Source: Moorena sp. SIO3I8 (lineage in GTDB: Bacteria; Cyanobacteriota; Cyanobacteriia; Cyanobacteriales; Coleofasciculaceae). From it: a DNA stretch of 34,108 nucleotides. The notes under the pieces were generated by a model. The model was given only the letters and a program-made list of their open reading frames with translations. It had not been told where the DNA came from and made no database searches. The stretch is from positions 1 to 34,108 of the forward strand of contig NZ_JAAHHW010000072.1 in the NCBI RefSeq assembly GCF_010692325.1, written 5' to 3'. Positions 1 through 9,412 of the stretch are shown here, piece after piece (the first letter of the stretch is position 1; the number at the start of each line of letters is the position of its first letter). The translations under genes and the position numbers were made by a program.

Positions 1-1180
1 CGTACGTTTGTATTTTGAATTCCAGTCGATACCGTCGTTTATCATGTTGTGTTCGTGAGGCCATCACTGGGTCAGGATCATGATTACTCGTAAAACGAAC
101 CCGACGAATCAGTCTCCAGCCATTTTCGCTCCGAGGCTTTGACCCACTCCAAACCAAATCCGAAAATAGCTGTTTCCTCGTGCGCCAGTGTGTGTCTACC
201 CATCGACGAAAACCGGTTTCAACGATCCTCTTCCCCAAGCGGCTGTGACATATAACGATTGCAACTGCCAGGATGAACCATTCGCCCTTGATAAAGCAGG
301 AACTGAGCGAATTTGGGATTTTTGCACATTCGCTCCCATTGGACTGGTCATCCAAGAAATTTTCCTCGATATCAAAGCGCAATCCATATTCAAGAAAGGA
401 TTTAAGAGTGGTCTTTTCATCACTAACAATGGCCCATTATCACCATTGACATTGTTACGACCGAAGACGAGATGGACCCCACCAAAAAGCTTACTCCTTG
501 TGGAGTTTGACATTGTGAAAGCAGAGGGCTTCACCTCGTAGAACATGGAAATCTTTAAGCTGACACCATCCAATTCCTGCTCGCCTTATCCAACTGTCCT
601 TTTTCAAACTTTTCCGATAGTGCCAGCCCCATTGGGTTGTCATGGCTTTCATTAAATCGGTGTGTATAACATCGATCTGCCAGTAAAATGACCGATTACC
701 CCTTTGGGCAAGAGGTGTATGGCTTGTTGCAACATCTCGCGATAATCGTGTTTTGGATACAGAAGCACTGCGATGTTCCAGCACTCGCGCCTTCCACAGG
801 CAAGGCACGTCCGGTGATGCACCACAACCAATCGCACCAGGCAATATTGATCCGGTGAACAGTGAGGTGTCCTTGCCTCAAATAAATAGTGTCATCTTGT
901 CCTACCGCCAAAGCTGCTTGAATCAAAGGTTTGTACAATCGTTCGCGTAGCGTGGCCTATTGGCCATGGATGTTAATTCGAGCAAAATGGCAGCCAGCGT
1001 TGCATCCGGCGTTGCAAGCTAAAGGCATATTGGCCTCTACATGGGAACTCAGGAATCCAACGGGTCAAATTTACCTCCTCTGTTTTGATCACGGCCACCA
1101 CCATCCACAAACAGGTTGTCAGGTGGCTCAGGTGAGCCCAGTCACGCTTGTTGATCTATCCAGCTCTTCAAGGCATTGTA
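1..1180 (-). pseudogene. Decayed DDE transposase (IS4-like), runs off the left edge
   Basis: Reading the minus strand and joining frames gives a recognisable transposase. It starts with a stretch ending LTRWIPEFPCRGQYAF, then LIQAALAVGQDDTIYL, then CLVRLVVVHHRTCLACGR, EMLQQAIHLLPKGV, TQWGWHYRKSLKKDSW and a C-terminal part near HNVKLHKE. The order and spacing fit a DDE transposase with an RNase-H-like catalytic core. The frame changes several times, and a palindromic repeat sits inside it at 942-965. Similarity continues to base 1 (RRVRFTSNHDPDP), so the 3' end lies outside the window. The exact IS family is uncertain; IS4-like is my best guess from the general look. It cannot encode a working enzyme. 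Confidence 0.65.
942..965. repeat. Palindromic repeat inside the transposase relic
   Basis: The core ttcgcgtagcgtggcc is followed by tattggcc. It is one copy of the family seen again at 5788, 5861, 5899, 6223, 9020, 10591, 21151, 32598 and 33051. It lies within the transposase reading frame and contributes to its disruption. Confidence 0.8.
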
Positions 1181-1335
1181 TAGACAGGAGTTTTTTTCAC
1201 AGCATTCCAAGGGTGTAAGTGGTTTCTGTCCTTAGAATGCTGGCTCCCACTCACTTTAGTCAAGGGCGGCTATCTCTCTCCAGATAAGTATTTGAGCACT
1301 TTTGACTTCATTTTTTGTCAGTCAACCAGCATTAG

Positions 1336-1366
1336 CCTTAGGGGCGCACGCTGTGCGCCCCTAAGG
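1336..1366. terminator. Perfect 14-bp hairpin, possible bidirectional terminator
   Basis: Arms ccttaggggcgcac (1336-1349) and gtgcgcccctaagg (1353-1366) are perfect reverse complements around a 3-base loop. It lies between the transposase relic and the small minus-strand gene at 1443-1592. There is no clear T-tract on either side, so it may be a dispersed palindrome rather than a terminator. Confidence 0.5.
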
Positions 1367-1442
1367 GTGTTGTGTATTCCAGCAAGAACCACTATAACTA
1401 GCGTTCAAATTCTAGCTAAAATCGAATAATTTACCGAAGAAT

Positions 1443-1592
1443 TTACCAAGATGCCTCTTTCTGCTCAAAGGGCTCACCGCTAAAGGGTTGAACACCAATA
1501 GCAGGATAAATGTCATCATTAGGTCCAAAAATCCTAGCTACTGCTTCAGAAAGATATTGAATACTACTTTCCAATAGTTTGTAAAAACCCAT
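1443..1592 (-). CDS. Small conserved-looking cyanobacterial protein, 49 aa
   Basis: The ATG at 1592 is preceded by aggagagcaatttt, a good Shine-Dalgarno sequence, and the frame runs 49 codons to TAA. The protein begins MGFYKLLESSIQYLSEAVAR and ends with a motif reading YPAIGVQPFSGEPFEQKEASW. The first half could form an amphipathic helix; the second is a Pro/Gly-rich tail. I believe similar short proteins with a YPxxGVQPFxGEPF tail exist in other cyanobacteria, but I know no function for them. It stands alone, divergent from pncB. There is no signal peptide, membrane span or cysteine. The call rests on the ribosome binding site and the non-random composition. Confidence 0.6.
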   Translation of the reverse strand: MGFYKLLESSIQYLSEAVARIFGPNDDIYPAIGVQPFSGEPFEQKEASW

Positions 1593-1966
1593 AAAATTGC
1601 TCTCCTGAATTAGTTGAGTTAGAGTTGAAAACAGCAGCAGTGGTTATAATTACCGCGAACCTTTAGCTTTTATGGTGGTTCACGATTACTGCCATGCTGT
1701 CCTCAAATTGCTGTTCTCAAATTATTGAGTCTTAACTGTGAGTACAGACTGAAAAAGATTTCTGTCTGGTGTACTTTATCTTATCGAGGATTATCGATTC
1801 AGTGCCAGGGTTAGTAATATTTGTTTGGTAATATTTGCAATACTTTTCTCAAGCTTGACTAATCACTAAGATTTGTTTGGTAATTTTGAGATGCTTGTTA
1901 ACAAATCTGTACCTATTTAAAGTTCCTTTACCTTATGTTAAACATTACTACTTAAACACTACTACC
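1593..1966 (+). promoter_or_regulatory. Divergent upstream region of pncB with a 14-bp direct repeat
   Basis: No gene was seen here. The sequence atttgtttggtaat occurs twice, at 1819-1832 and 1871-1884, with starts 52 bases apart, just upstream of the pncB ATG at 1967. Direct repeats in this position could be regulator sites. The NAD regulator NrtR is a candidate in principle, but I do not recognise its known operator here. Confidence 0.3.
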
Positions 1967-3319
1967 ATGAATGATAAACACCAGGAATTAATACCTACAC
2001 CTGAGGAGTATAGCTTATTAACTGACCTGTATCAGCTGACCATGACAGCCTGTTATAGTGGTGAAGGCTTAGCCCAAAAACCAGCTTCCTTTGAACTATT
2101 TGCGCGACGTTTACCTAATGGCTTTGGTTACTTGATTGCTATGGGACTCGCCCAGGTACTCGACTACCTGGAACAGTTTCGCTTTAGTCCCCAGGCACTA
2201 GAAGCATTACAACAGACAGAAATTTTTCAGGGAGCACCGGAACAGTTTTGGTCACTCTTAGCAGAAGGAAGCTTCACCGGTGATGTCTGGGCAGTGCCTG
2301 AGGGAACCGCAATGTTTGCTAATGAACCGTTGTTGCGGGTGGATGCTCCTCTGTGGCAAGCACAGATAGTAGAAACTTACCTACTCAATACAATTAACTA
2401 TCAAACCTTGATTGCCACTAAGGCAGCACGGCTCAGAGATGTGGCGGGGGCCGAGGCTACCTTACTAGAATTTGGCACTCGACGAGCCTTTAGTCCTCAG
2501 GCATCCTTGTGGGCAGCACGAGCAGCTATAGCAGGTGGGTTGGATGGCACATCTAATGTATTAGCAGCCCTGAAATTAGGATGTCAGCCTAAAGGAACCA
2601 TGGCTCATGCTTTGGTCATGGCGATCACAGCAGTATCTGGAAGTGAGCAGGATGCCTTTACAGCCTTTTATCGCTATTTTCCCAATGCTCCCTTATTAAT
2701 AGATACCTATGATACAGTAGCAGCCGCTGAGAGTCTGGCTCAACGAATCGCAGCTGGGGAAATCCAAGTGACTGGAGTACGTTTGGATTCTGGGGATTTA
2801 GTGACCTTGTCCCAAAAAGTGCGATCGCATTTACCCAATGTCTCAATTTTTGCCAGTGGGGATTTAGACGAGTATGAAATAGCCAGACTCAAACAGGCTG
2901 GTGCTTGTATCGACGGTTATGGACTCGGAACTCGCCTAGTCACTGGAAGCCCAGTCAATGGAGTCTACAAATTAGTAGAAATTGATGGCATTCCCACCAT
3001 GAAACAGTCCAGTAGCAAAATCACCTATCCAGGACGCAAGCAAATCTATCGCCAATTTCACCAAGATACAGTTATCAAAGACCGGCTAGGATTAATGGCT
3101 GAATCCTGCCAAGATCATGAACAACCTCTGCTCGAACAAGTCATCAAACAAGGTCAACGACTCAAGCTGCCAGAATCCTTATACACCATACAAAAACGCA
3201 CAGCTGCCTCTGTTGCTAGTCTTGCCACGTCAACCCGACAAGTTCATCAGCCAAGCCCACTACCTGTAGAAATTTCTGATGCCCTACAACAGCTCACCAT
3301 AGCTATCTCCAAAAGGTAA
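1967..3319 (+). CDS. pncB: Nicotinate phosphoribosyltransferase
   Basis: Cytosolic enzyme of the Preiss-Handler salvage route. It makes nicotinate mononucleotide from nicotinate and PRPP, coupled to ATP hydrolysis. The 450 aa from the ATG at 1967 begin MNDKHQELIPTPEEYSLLTD and show family motifs in order: TDLYQLTMTACY (res 19-30), FELFARRLPNGFGYL (42-56), LLEFGTRRAFSPQAS (166-180), GTMAHALVMA with the likely phosphorylated His (H214), DTYDT (246-250) and RLDSGD (272-277). Length is normal for the family. The frame is open upstream to a TTG at 1877, but those 30 residues look non-coding and the ATG matches homologue starts. In many cyanobacteria pncB lies next to nadD, a Nudix gene and nadE. 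Here those genes follow at 9836-14428 after unrelated insertions. Confidence 0.93.
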   Translation: MNDKHQELIPTPEEYSLLTDLYQLTMTACYSGEGLAQKPASFELFARRLPNGFGYLIAMGLAQVLDYLEQFRFSPQALEALQQTEIFQGAPEQFWSLLAEGSFTGDVWAVPEGTAMFANEPLLRVDAPLWQAQIVETYLLNTINYQTLIATKAARLRDVAGAEATLLEFGTRRAFSPQASLWAARAAIAGGLDGTSNVLAALKLGCQPKGTMAHALVMAITAVSGSEQDAFTAFYRYFPNAPLLIDTYDTVAAAESLAQRIAAGEIQVTGVRLDSGDLVTLSQKVRSHLPNVSIFASGDLDEYEIARLKQAGACIDGYGLGTRLVTGSPVNGVYKLVEIDGIPTMKQSSSKITYPGRKQIYRQFHQDTVIKDRLGLMAESCQDHEQPLLEQVIKQGQRLKLPESLYTIQKRTAASVASLATSTRQVHQPSPLPVEISDALQQLTIAISKR

Positions 3320-3367
3320 CCTGTCACACATTAATCAATAACTTAGATTGAATGCCAACTGCTCTAT

Positions 3368-3444
3368 TTCCTACTCCCTACTCCCTACTCCCTGCTCCCT
3401 AAAAAACCAGAAATATGTACTTAATAAAATCGTAAACCGCTATA
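3368..3444. repeat. Heptamer array (ccctact) plus 45-bp cap element
   Basis: About four 7-bp units of the ccctact/ccctgct type end at 3399. They run directly into taaaaaaccagaaatatgta and a further 25 bases ending accgctata (3400-3444). The same combination occurs at 26451-26522, 6583-6678 and, reduced to about one heptamer, at 24013-24060. It lies between the convergent pncB and channel genes. Confidence 0.7.
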
Positions 3445-3452
3445 ACAAATAA

Positions 3453-5705
3453 CTACAAATACCGCCAGCACAGAAGAGACGTATAAACTACCAAAATCAC
3501 TGGAAACGCCACTCTTCCAAACTCCATTAATTTGCTAATCTTGATTTTACCAGACTGAAACCCCTCACTATTCCCAATCACCACCATCAACAACTGTAAG
3601 CCATTGAGTATGTAAACGATATAAAAGGCATAGTCGAGAGCCACTACATAGCCAACCCCCTCCGGTAGTCCTTCTATCAAGCTTAGATGGTAAAATACAA
3701 TCGCTAGTAGCAAGCCACTTACTGCTTCTACGGACATGTGATCGAAGGGGAGAAACATAAACAGGTATCCCACCACCACAAAAAATAGTAGAGGCAAAAG
3801 ATTCTTGATACTAAAACTGACTAAATCCCGCTTGATTTTAATAACCACATTGAATCGAGAATATTCGATATCCGAATCTGTGTCTATAAATCGTCGATTG
3901 CCCAACGTGGAATTGTTAATCACCGTATCCTGGAAAAAGGCAGCACTCTCAACACTCCAATCGGTAATCTGATCAAACACTTTAGCTGTCTTCCAATTTT
4001 TGAGAACTTCTTCTGTAGTGGTATCTCTCATTCCCACGAAGTCCACTACATAAATTAGCTTGTCCCGAGTTAGGTTGAGATGTCGAAATCTCGCTGATAG
4101 GGTCTGAAGGTCAAACGGGTAATCGTGAAAATCAAACTTTTCATGAAAATCGGCTTTAACCCGGTATACTTTATATTTTATATCATTGTTTAAATCTGTA
4201 TCTATCGGTTCTTTTAAGGTCAATTTTTCTCCTGAATCTAGCCGCTCAATGCCATAATTTGTGAACTCGATTTGGTCGGCTGTAATATCCCCTTGGTACC
4301 TAAACCAAATGAAAAAATCAACCAAATATGAGGAGGTTTTTTCATCTATGTGACTAATCTCATTGATATCCATCCCGGTGTAAACGATATGGGTTTTTAC
4401 CATATAGTTATTACCAACCTTTACAATTTCACCACTGTCGAGCTGTTCCTCCAGATTAGCAACAGCCCGTAAGTCCGGGATTATTTGCAGCTGGCTAAAT
4501 GCTGAAATAAAATTTCTTCTATCAAAAATACCCACAAAAACGGGTGCTACTGCATTACCATAATAGTCAAAATAAATATTTCTGGTTGCCCCCTTGAACG
4601 CCGTTTCCTGGCTATTAATAGTTGCTAAGCTTTCTTTAAGCATCAAACGGTCTTTCGGTAAATCGTCCCAGGTAATATCAGAGCGTTTAATTGCCTCAAC
4701 AATGGCTTTTGCCGCATCATAATAGCAAGTCGCCACCCATCCCGGCGCTTGTTTGTACTGCTTTTCAAATTCGTTTCTGAACTGTTGACCGCTATCATCA
4801 GAAATGTCAAAAATAATCGGAGCAATGGCATAAATTCCATTGGTAAAGAAGCCTGGTTCATCCTTCTCCTCTGGGGAGTATTCAAACCGTTGCGCCAGGG
4901 ATATTTCGGCTAAGGAGTCACCGCCAAAAATGGGGAAATCCATCTTAGAACTCTTCATTTTGGCAATTAATCGAGCCACTTGATTGCGATTCGCTGTCAT
5001 CACAATCACTCCTGGGTCTTTCCCGCTATTTTTTAAAGCCAATAAATCTTGATAAATCGTTTCTATGGCTTGGTCTATATCATCCCCTAATACCCACTTA
5101 CTGGCTACTTCTCCCCCTAACTGCCGAAACGTCTCTTCAACAGTCTTCCCTAAGGTCAAGCCATAAGTGCTGGGGCTGGAAACTAGGCTAATCTTTGAAG
5201 ATCCCAGAATCTTTTTGATGTAATTGGCAATAAAAGTACCCTGAGCACTGTTAGAAAAAATGGTGCGAAAATACCAACTGTTCGATTGGGTGACCCCATC
5301 AGCAGTAGCTGAGCCGGTCACCGCAGGAATCTTATAGTCTTGATAAACTTTGCCAGCAGCCGTAGATACCCCACTACTGTAATGACCAATCACTGCGATC
5401 GCATTTGATTGAGCAATCTTCTTCGCAACCTGCTGTGCCACATCCGGATTGCCTTGGTCATCATAAACTTCAAGCTTAAATTTTTTCCCCTTAACACCGC
5501 CAGCCTTGTTAACTTGCTTAATGTAAAGTTGAGCACCGTCTACCATTGCTCTGCCTGAGCGTTGGGCTGATTCACTAGCATTGCTTAACGGAGCTGCGAT
5601 CGCAATGGTTATCCTCTCTTGATATCCCTCGAAGGTATCAATTGCTACAACTGTAGCCCAGGCAAGCAGTACTATAGATACTAATACGATGGCTTTTTTT
5701 AGCAT
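3453..5705 (-). CDS. LivJ-type binding protein fused to a pentameric ligand-gated ion channel (Cys-loop/Pro-loop) module
   Basis: A 750-aa receptor-like protein. Residues 5-20 form a hydrophobic signal or anchor helix. Residues 33-410 are a type I periplasmic binding domain of the LivJ/amino-acid receptor kind, with IGHYSSGVSTAAGKVY at 106-121, GSATADG at 131-137 and STYG at 179-182 where ligand-contact residues normally lie. Residues about 430-630 match the channel extracellular beta-sandwich, with the hallmark FDFHDYPFDLQTL at 524-536 (the Pro-loop, without the two cysteines of animal receptors). Four membrane helices follow: M1 631-652 with its conserved Pro at 638, M2 657-674, M3 684-710 and M4 731-748. 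An aggtga ribosome site precedes the ATG. Inference: an amino acid or similar ligand bound outside the cell opens a cation or anion channel. A passive sensor without conductance is possible. The gene stands alone, convergent with pncB. Confidence 0.88.
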   Translation of the reverse strand: MLKKAIVLVSIVLLAWATVVAIDTFEGYQERITIAIAAPLSNASESAQRSGRAMVDGAQLYIKQVNKAGGVKGKKFKLEVYDDQGNPDVAQQVAKKIAQSNAIAVIGHYSSGVSTAAGKVYQDYKIPAVTGSATADGVTQSNSWYFRTIFSNSAQGTFIANYIKKILGSSKISLVSSPSTYGLTLGKTVEETFRQLGGEVASKWVLGDDIDQAIETIYQDLLALKNSGKDPGVIVMTANRNQVARLIAKMKSSKMDFPIFGGDSLAEISLAQRFEYSPEEKDEPGFFTNGIYAIAPIIFDISDDSGQQFRNEFEKQYKQAPGWVATCYYDAAKAIVEAIKRSDITWDDLPKDRLMLKESLATINSQETAFKGATRNIYFDYYGNAVAPVFVGIFDRRNFISAFSQLQIIPDLRAVANLEEQLDSGEIVKVGNNYMVKTHIVYTGMDINEISHIDEKTSSYLVDFFIWFRYQGDITADQIEFTNYGIERLDSGEKLTLKEPIDTDLNNDIKYKVYRVKADFHEKFDFHDYPFDLQTLSARFRHLNLTRDKLIYVVDFVGMRDTTTEEVLKNWKTAKVFDQITDWSVESAAFFQDTVINNSTLGNRRFIDTDSDIEYSRFNVVIKIKRDLVSFSIKNLLPLLFFVVVGYLFMFLPFDHMSVEAVSGLLLAIVFYHLSLIEGLPEGVGYVVALDYAFYIVYILNGLQLLMVVIGNSEGFQSGKIKISKLMEFGRVAFPVILVVYTSLLCWRYL

Positions 5706-5725
5706 ATATCACCTGATCAGTTGAA

Positions 5726-5995
5726 TGGTCACAGATTACAGGTTACAGGTTTAACGTTACAGGTTTAACGTTACAGGTTACAGGTTGTTCGCGTAGCGTG
5801 GCCTTTTGGCCAAGGTTACAGGTTGAAAGTTACAGGTTGAAAGTTACAGGTTGAAGGTTGTTCGCGTAGCGTGGCCTTTTGGCCAAGGTTACAGGTTGTT
5901 CGCGTAGCGTGGCCTTTTGGCCAAGGTTACAGGTTACAGGTTTAACGTTATAAAGTTTATATTTTACGTTACAGGTTACATGTTACATGTTTAAC
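5726..5995. repeat. Tandem gttacag-type heptamers with three embedded palindromic repeats
   Basis: Upstream of the channel gene, variants of gttacag, gtttaac and gttgaaa repeat with a roughly 7-bp period. Inside lie three identical 26-bp copies beginning ttcgcgtagcgtggcc, at 5788-5813, 5861-5886 and 5899-5924, each flanked by the same ggtt/ggtt junctions. Any promoter of the channel gene must lie within or upstream of this array. Confidence 0.85.
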
Positions 5996-6045
5996 GTTAC
6001 AGGTTGCCAGTTATACATCCGGCTTTCAGTTCTTAAGCCTCTAAT

Positions 6046-6345
6046 CTTCAACCATCAACCATCAAACCTTCAAACCATCAACCATCAAACCTTCTATCTT
6101 AAACCATCAACCATCAACCATCAAACCTTCAAACCATCAACCATCAAACCTTCAACCTTCAACCTTCAACCTTCAACCTTCAACCTTCAACCTTCAACCT
6201 TCAAACCATCAACCATCAAACCTTGGCCAAAAGGCCACGCGCTTCGCAGCAAAGCGGGACTTCGTCCATCGCGTTCAACCTTACCTGGCTTCGTGAGTGG
6301 GCAATCACGCCCTTGCTGCAATGGCGGCGATTAAACCTTTCTAAA
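6046..6345. repeat. caaccttcaa heptamer array followed by a composite palindromic repeat
   Basis: Units of caacctt and caaccat repeat from about 6049 to 6222. Next comes ttggccaaaaggccacgc (6223-6240, inverse of the palindromic family), then a second repeat type containing agcaaagcgggacttcgtcc (near 6248-6267). That second type has relatives at 9640-9680 and, inverted, at 21151-21213. The open frame across this tract has no coding character. Confidence 0.8.
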
Positions 6346-6582
6346 AACCACGAATTAGAACTGTCAATAAAATTATTTAAAACAGGATAAAGGCTTGTGA
6401 AAAATGATCAATGATCAATGATTAATAGACTGAATTATAGCCAAGTCAACCTTTTTACAATCAACCTTGTCTAAAAAAAACATCCCTTAGGACTTTTAGA
6501 ATAAACTAGGTGGCAATTTAATCAATATTTTTTTAATTTTATTCTCTCTATTGACTTTATTATATCTATTACTTATTTTTAA

Positions 6583-6678
6583 TATAGCGGTTCTGATATT
6601 AATGAGGTAGACATAATTTTTTCCCTATTCCCTATTCCCTATTCCCTATTCCCTATTCCCTATTCCCTATTCCCTATT
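6583..6678. repeat. Cap element plus eight exact ccctatt heptamers
   Basis: tatagcggttctgatattaa and about 20 further bases (6583-6622) are followed by eight perfect ccctatt units (6623-6678). The first part is the inverse-orientation relative of the elements at 3400-3444 and 26479-26522. This is a short tandemly repeated repetitive (STRR) array. Confidence 0.85.
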
Positions 6679-7408
6679 TTCTGTAATAGAGCCATAGCAA
6701 TTGCTTTAGGTAAGATCCTCAGGGATATCACCGGCACTTCCGTGCTATAAATTCGGGTTCTTCAGTACCTGCTATGCGATCATTTCAAGTAAAAAAAATC
6801 ATAAAGCTTACTCTACAAGGGAAATGTATTTAATTAACAATAATTTCTAAATACTGCCTCTTTCCACTGCTCCCTACTCCCTGCTCCCTGCTCCCTTTGC
6901 CAAAGTGTTAATTTAGCATAACAAGTACGGAAGAGCCTAAATTCGATAAACTAATAGGTGGTAACTATTCATCTATCAGCTCCTCAGCCGTCAGCTTTGG
7001 AAGGGTTAACTTCTGTTGCTCTCATCTGAATGTTCGCTTTTCCAGGTTTAGATACTTGTTTAATTCTTTAATTAAATAAAACAATACACCATTAAACCTT
7101 TTAAGCAAAGCTTATGAAGCATAAGTAACAACAGGGATTAATTATGAAATAAATGTGAAATAATGTGAAATTAAGCTCAACTGATGATCTGAGCTCAAGT
7201 TGTGCTCAAATGGCGCAGATCGACCTAGGGGTCTCCTGTCCATGGAACACTGTCAAGAAAAACCTTTTGAAACCTTCATCAACTTCTGGCTATGAGGCGG
7301 TGGATGAACCTTCCTGTAGTGGTATCAATTTAATTGTAGTTAAGAATATAATTTATATTTACTAAGTAAAGTATTGTATTATACTGAAAGGTTGAGCTAA
7401 TTTGTTAA
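6679..7408. other. Intergenic, 730 bp, no gene recognised
   Basis: AT-rich sequence. The only structured piece is a short heptamer run of the ccctact/ccctgct type near 6868-6896. A 66-codon frame at 7165-7365 has no ribosome site and no coding look. The last 60 bases form the leader of the MscS gene. Confidence 0.6.
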
Positions 7409-8986
7409 GTGAACAACATAATTATTATCTTGGCTGAAGTCAGCCTGGTCATCGTAGTTTTCTGTCTAGTCAACTGGCTGGTGGGTATACTATTCAAGCA
7501 ACTGATCAGAGTTGCTTGGTTCCAAAAGGTGAACAGCAATGCTAGAAACCTCCGCCAGAACCTCCAGGCGCTGATCGTTATCTGTTGTATAGCGCTATGC
7601 CTTCTAATTGTTGGTGGCAACGGTTGGCTGATCTATCGCGGGAAAGACCTCAAGGAATACACACTTGGGTTAGTGAGCAATATTCCCAAAGGATTCTGGA
7701 TAACCCTTGGCACTGGGTTAGGCAAATGCATCTGCCTTCTGATGCTAGTTGCGTTCGCCATGAAACCCTTGCAGCGTTTGCTCAACTATGGCTGCGTTCG
7801 GGCAAAGAAACTAGAACAAATCACTGCTAGTGATGAAAGCATTGAGGATTTGTTCAGTTACTTAACCAAAATCCTTACCAGTGGACTCTGGCTGCTTTCC
7901 CTAATCTGGTGTACCCAGTTTCTGAAAGTGCCAGAATCCACAACTAAGTATCTGTACGTTCTTCTTAACATCTATCTGATTATTGGAATCGGGTTGCTCA
8001 TTCTGAGATCCATCGTGGTCATTATCGATAGCATAGACAACCTGACTGTTCAATACTCTAGCCCTGATAATATCCTGCGATTCTATAGCAATCTCAGGCA
8101 TCGGATTCCTTTCTTTAAGGGGTGCCTAGAATATATAATCTATGTTACCATGGCCACCCTGGTGGTTGAGCAAGTAGAGATAATTGCTAACTTAGCCACC
8201 TATGGATCGAAAGCTGTCAAAATTATCGGTATCATCTTCCTGAGTCGTGGCTTGATCGTGATCGCCAATTTGTTCCTCGAAGAAGCACTGCTTAGGTCCC
8301 CGAAGCTGACTGATGTGCAGCGAAAGAAGCGGTTAACGATTATTCCCATACTAGAGAGTTTACTGAAGTACTTGATTTACTTCGGTTCGGGTATATTGAT
8401 CCTCGATACCATAGAAATTGACGCCACCCCAATCCTAGCGGGTGCTGGCATTGTGGGGCTAGCGGTCGGTCTTGGGGCGCAGAATCTCATTAACGATATG
8501 GTTAGTGGATTCTTTATTCTCTTTGAAAACTACTACCTGGTAGGTGACTATATCCAAACAGGGGAAGCCGAGGGGATTGTGGAGGCGATTGAACTGAGAA
8601 CTACCCGTATTCGACACTTCAATGGTCAAATGCATATTATTCGGAACGGGGATATTGGCTCAATTACCAACTACTCCAAGGACTATATCTATGCTGTAGT
8701 GGAAGTTGGCATAGAATATGATGCTGACCTGGATCATGTGTACAGGGTGATCGAAAAGGTGGGACACCAGTTAAAAGAGAAGTATTCCGAGGTAATTGAA
8801 CCGACCAAGGTGGATGGAATCGAGGACTTTGGGGATTTTGATCTGTCCATAAGAACCGTTACCAAAGTTAAACCTGGAAAGCACCGCCTGATTAAGCTAG
8901 TGCTTCGTAAAATGATCAAGGATTTCTTTGACCAGGAGGGCATTGAATTAAACTTTCAGGATCCGGTGTTTATTTTGAAACAATAG
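7409..8986 (+). CDS. MscS-family mechanosensitive channel
   Basis: A 525-aa inner-membrane protein with several N-terminal helices (about 4-30, 52-75, 95-118, 152-172, 180-207, 238-258, 270-290) before the conserved MscS module. The pore-lining TM3 is at about 339-372 and contains GAGIVGLAVGLGAQNLINDM, with the Gly/Ala packing pattern and Gln-Asn before the kink. A beta domain (NYYLVGDYI, 374-382; RNGDIGSITNYSKDY, 412-426) and an alpha/beta C-terminal domain ending near 522 follow. E. coli MscS is about 286 aa, so this belongs to the larger multi-helix subclass. It likely releases solutes on hypo-osmotic shock. The start is the GTG at 7409 with only a weak ribosome site; there is no better start close by. 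It lies alone between repeat-rich gaps, upstream of nadD. Confidence 0.9.
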   Translation: MNNIIIILAEVSLVIVVFCLVNWLVGILFKQLIRVAWFQKVNSNARNLRQNLQALIVICCIALCLLIVGGNGWLIYRGKDLKEYTLGLVSNIPKGFWITLGTGLGKCICLLMLVAFAMKPLQRLLNYGCVRAKKLEQITASDESIEDLFSYLTKILTSGLWLLSLIWCTQFLKVPESTTKYLYVLLNIYLIIGIGLLILRSIVVIIDSIDNLTVQYSSPDNILRFYSNLRHRIPFFKGCLEYIIYVTMATLVVEQVEIIANLATYGSKAVKIIGIIFLSRGLIVIANLFLEEALLRSPKLTDVQRKKRLTIIPILESLLKYLIYFGSGILILDTIEIDATPILAGAGIVGLAVGLGAQNLINDMVSGFFILFENYYLVGDYIQTGEAEGIVEAIELRTTRIRHFNGQMHIIRNGDIGSITNYSKDYIYAVVEVGIEYDADLDHVYRVIEKVGHQLKEKYSEVIEPTKVDGIEDFGDFDLSIRTVTKVKPGKHRLIKLVLRKMIKDFFDQEGIELNFQDPVFILKQ

Positions 8987-9019
8987 GGCCTAGGCAATGG
9001 AGGTGAGATCGCAGCAGTT

Positions 9020-9171
9020 GATTGGCCTTGGCCTTGGCCTATTGGCCACGCGGGGCGCGTTTGGGCCACGCGGGGCGCGTTTGGCCACGCTAAGCGATTG
9101 GCCTTGGCCTTGGCCTATTGGCCACGCGGGGCGCGTTTGGGCCACGCGGGGCGCGTTTGGCCACGCTAAGC
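9020..9171. repeat. Two exact 76-bp tandem copies of a palindromic-repeat cluster
   Basis: 9020-9095 and 9096-9171 are identical by eye. Each unit begins gattggccttggccttggcc, carries two cacgcggggcgcgtttgg blocks and ends ggccacgctaagc. It is closely related to the 124-bp insert in the nrtR-like gene at 10591-10714. Confidence 0.9.
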
Positions 9172-9412
9172 GAACGGGCGGTTGAAACTCCCACAGTTTG
9201 AGGGGCGTTGCACTTTTAGAGAGATGATTGGTGGTGGGATGGAACAGATGGAACAGCGGTAAGAGGGTTAAGTCAGCTTTAAGGCATCTATATCAGGCAG
9301 ATATCGGTAGCCTCTACATCTAATTGATTTATAAATTGAATCTCTAAGGGGAGAGGATTGTAGAGTTTTTCCCGCTTATTCAAAAATAGACAAGTTAAAT
9401 AGGCGACAGCTT

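Noticed and set aside
5987-6334. 115-codon plus-strand frame
   Set aside because: It is a translation of caacctt/caaccat heptamers and a palindromic repeat; no start signal or family resemblance.
3367-6700. CRISPR array in the repeat-rich stretches
   Set aside because: Periods are 7 bp, or the repeats are adjacent palindromes without unique spacers of constant length; no cas gene is present.
7165-7365. 66-codon frame upstream of the MscS gene
   Set aside because: No Shine-Dalgarno and no recognisable motif; the end is AT-rich non-coding-like sequence.
8997-9185. 62-codon frame over the 76-bp tandem repeat
   Set aside because: Open only because the repeat lacks stops in that frame; the same peptide pattern appears in the nrtR insert.
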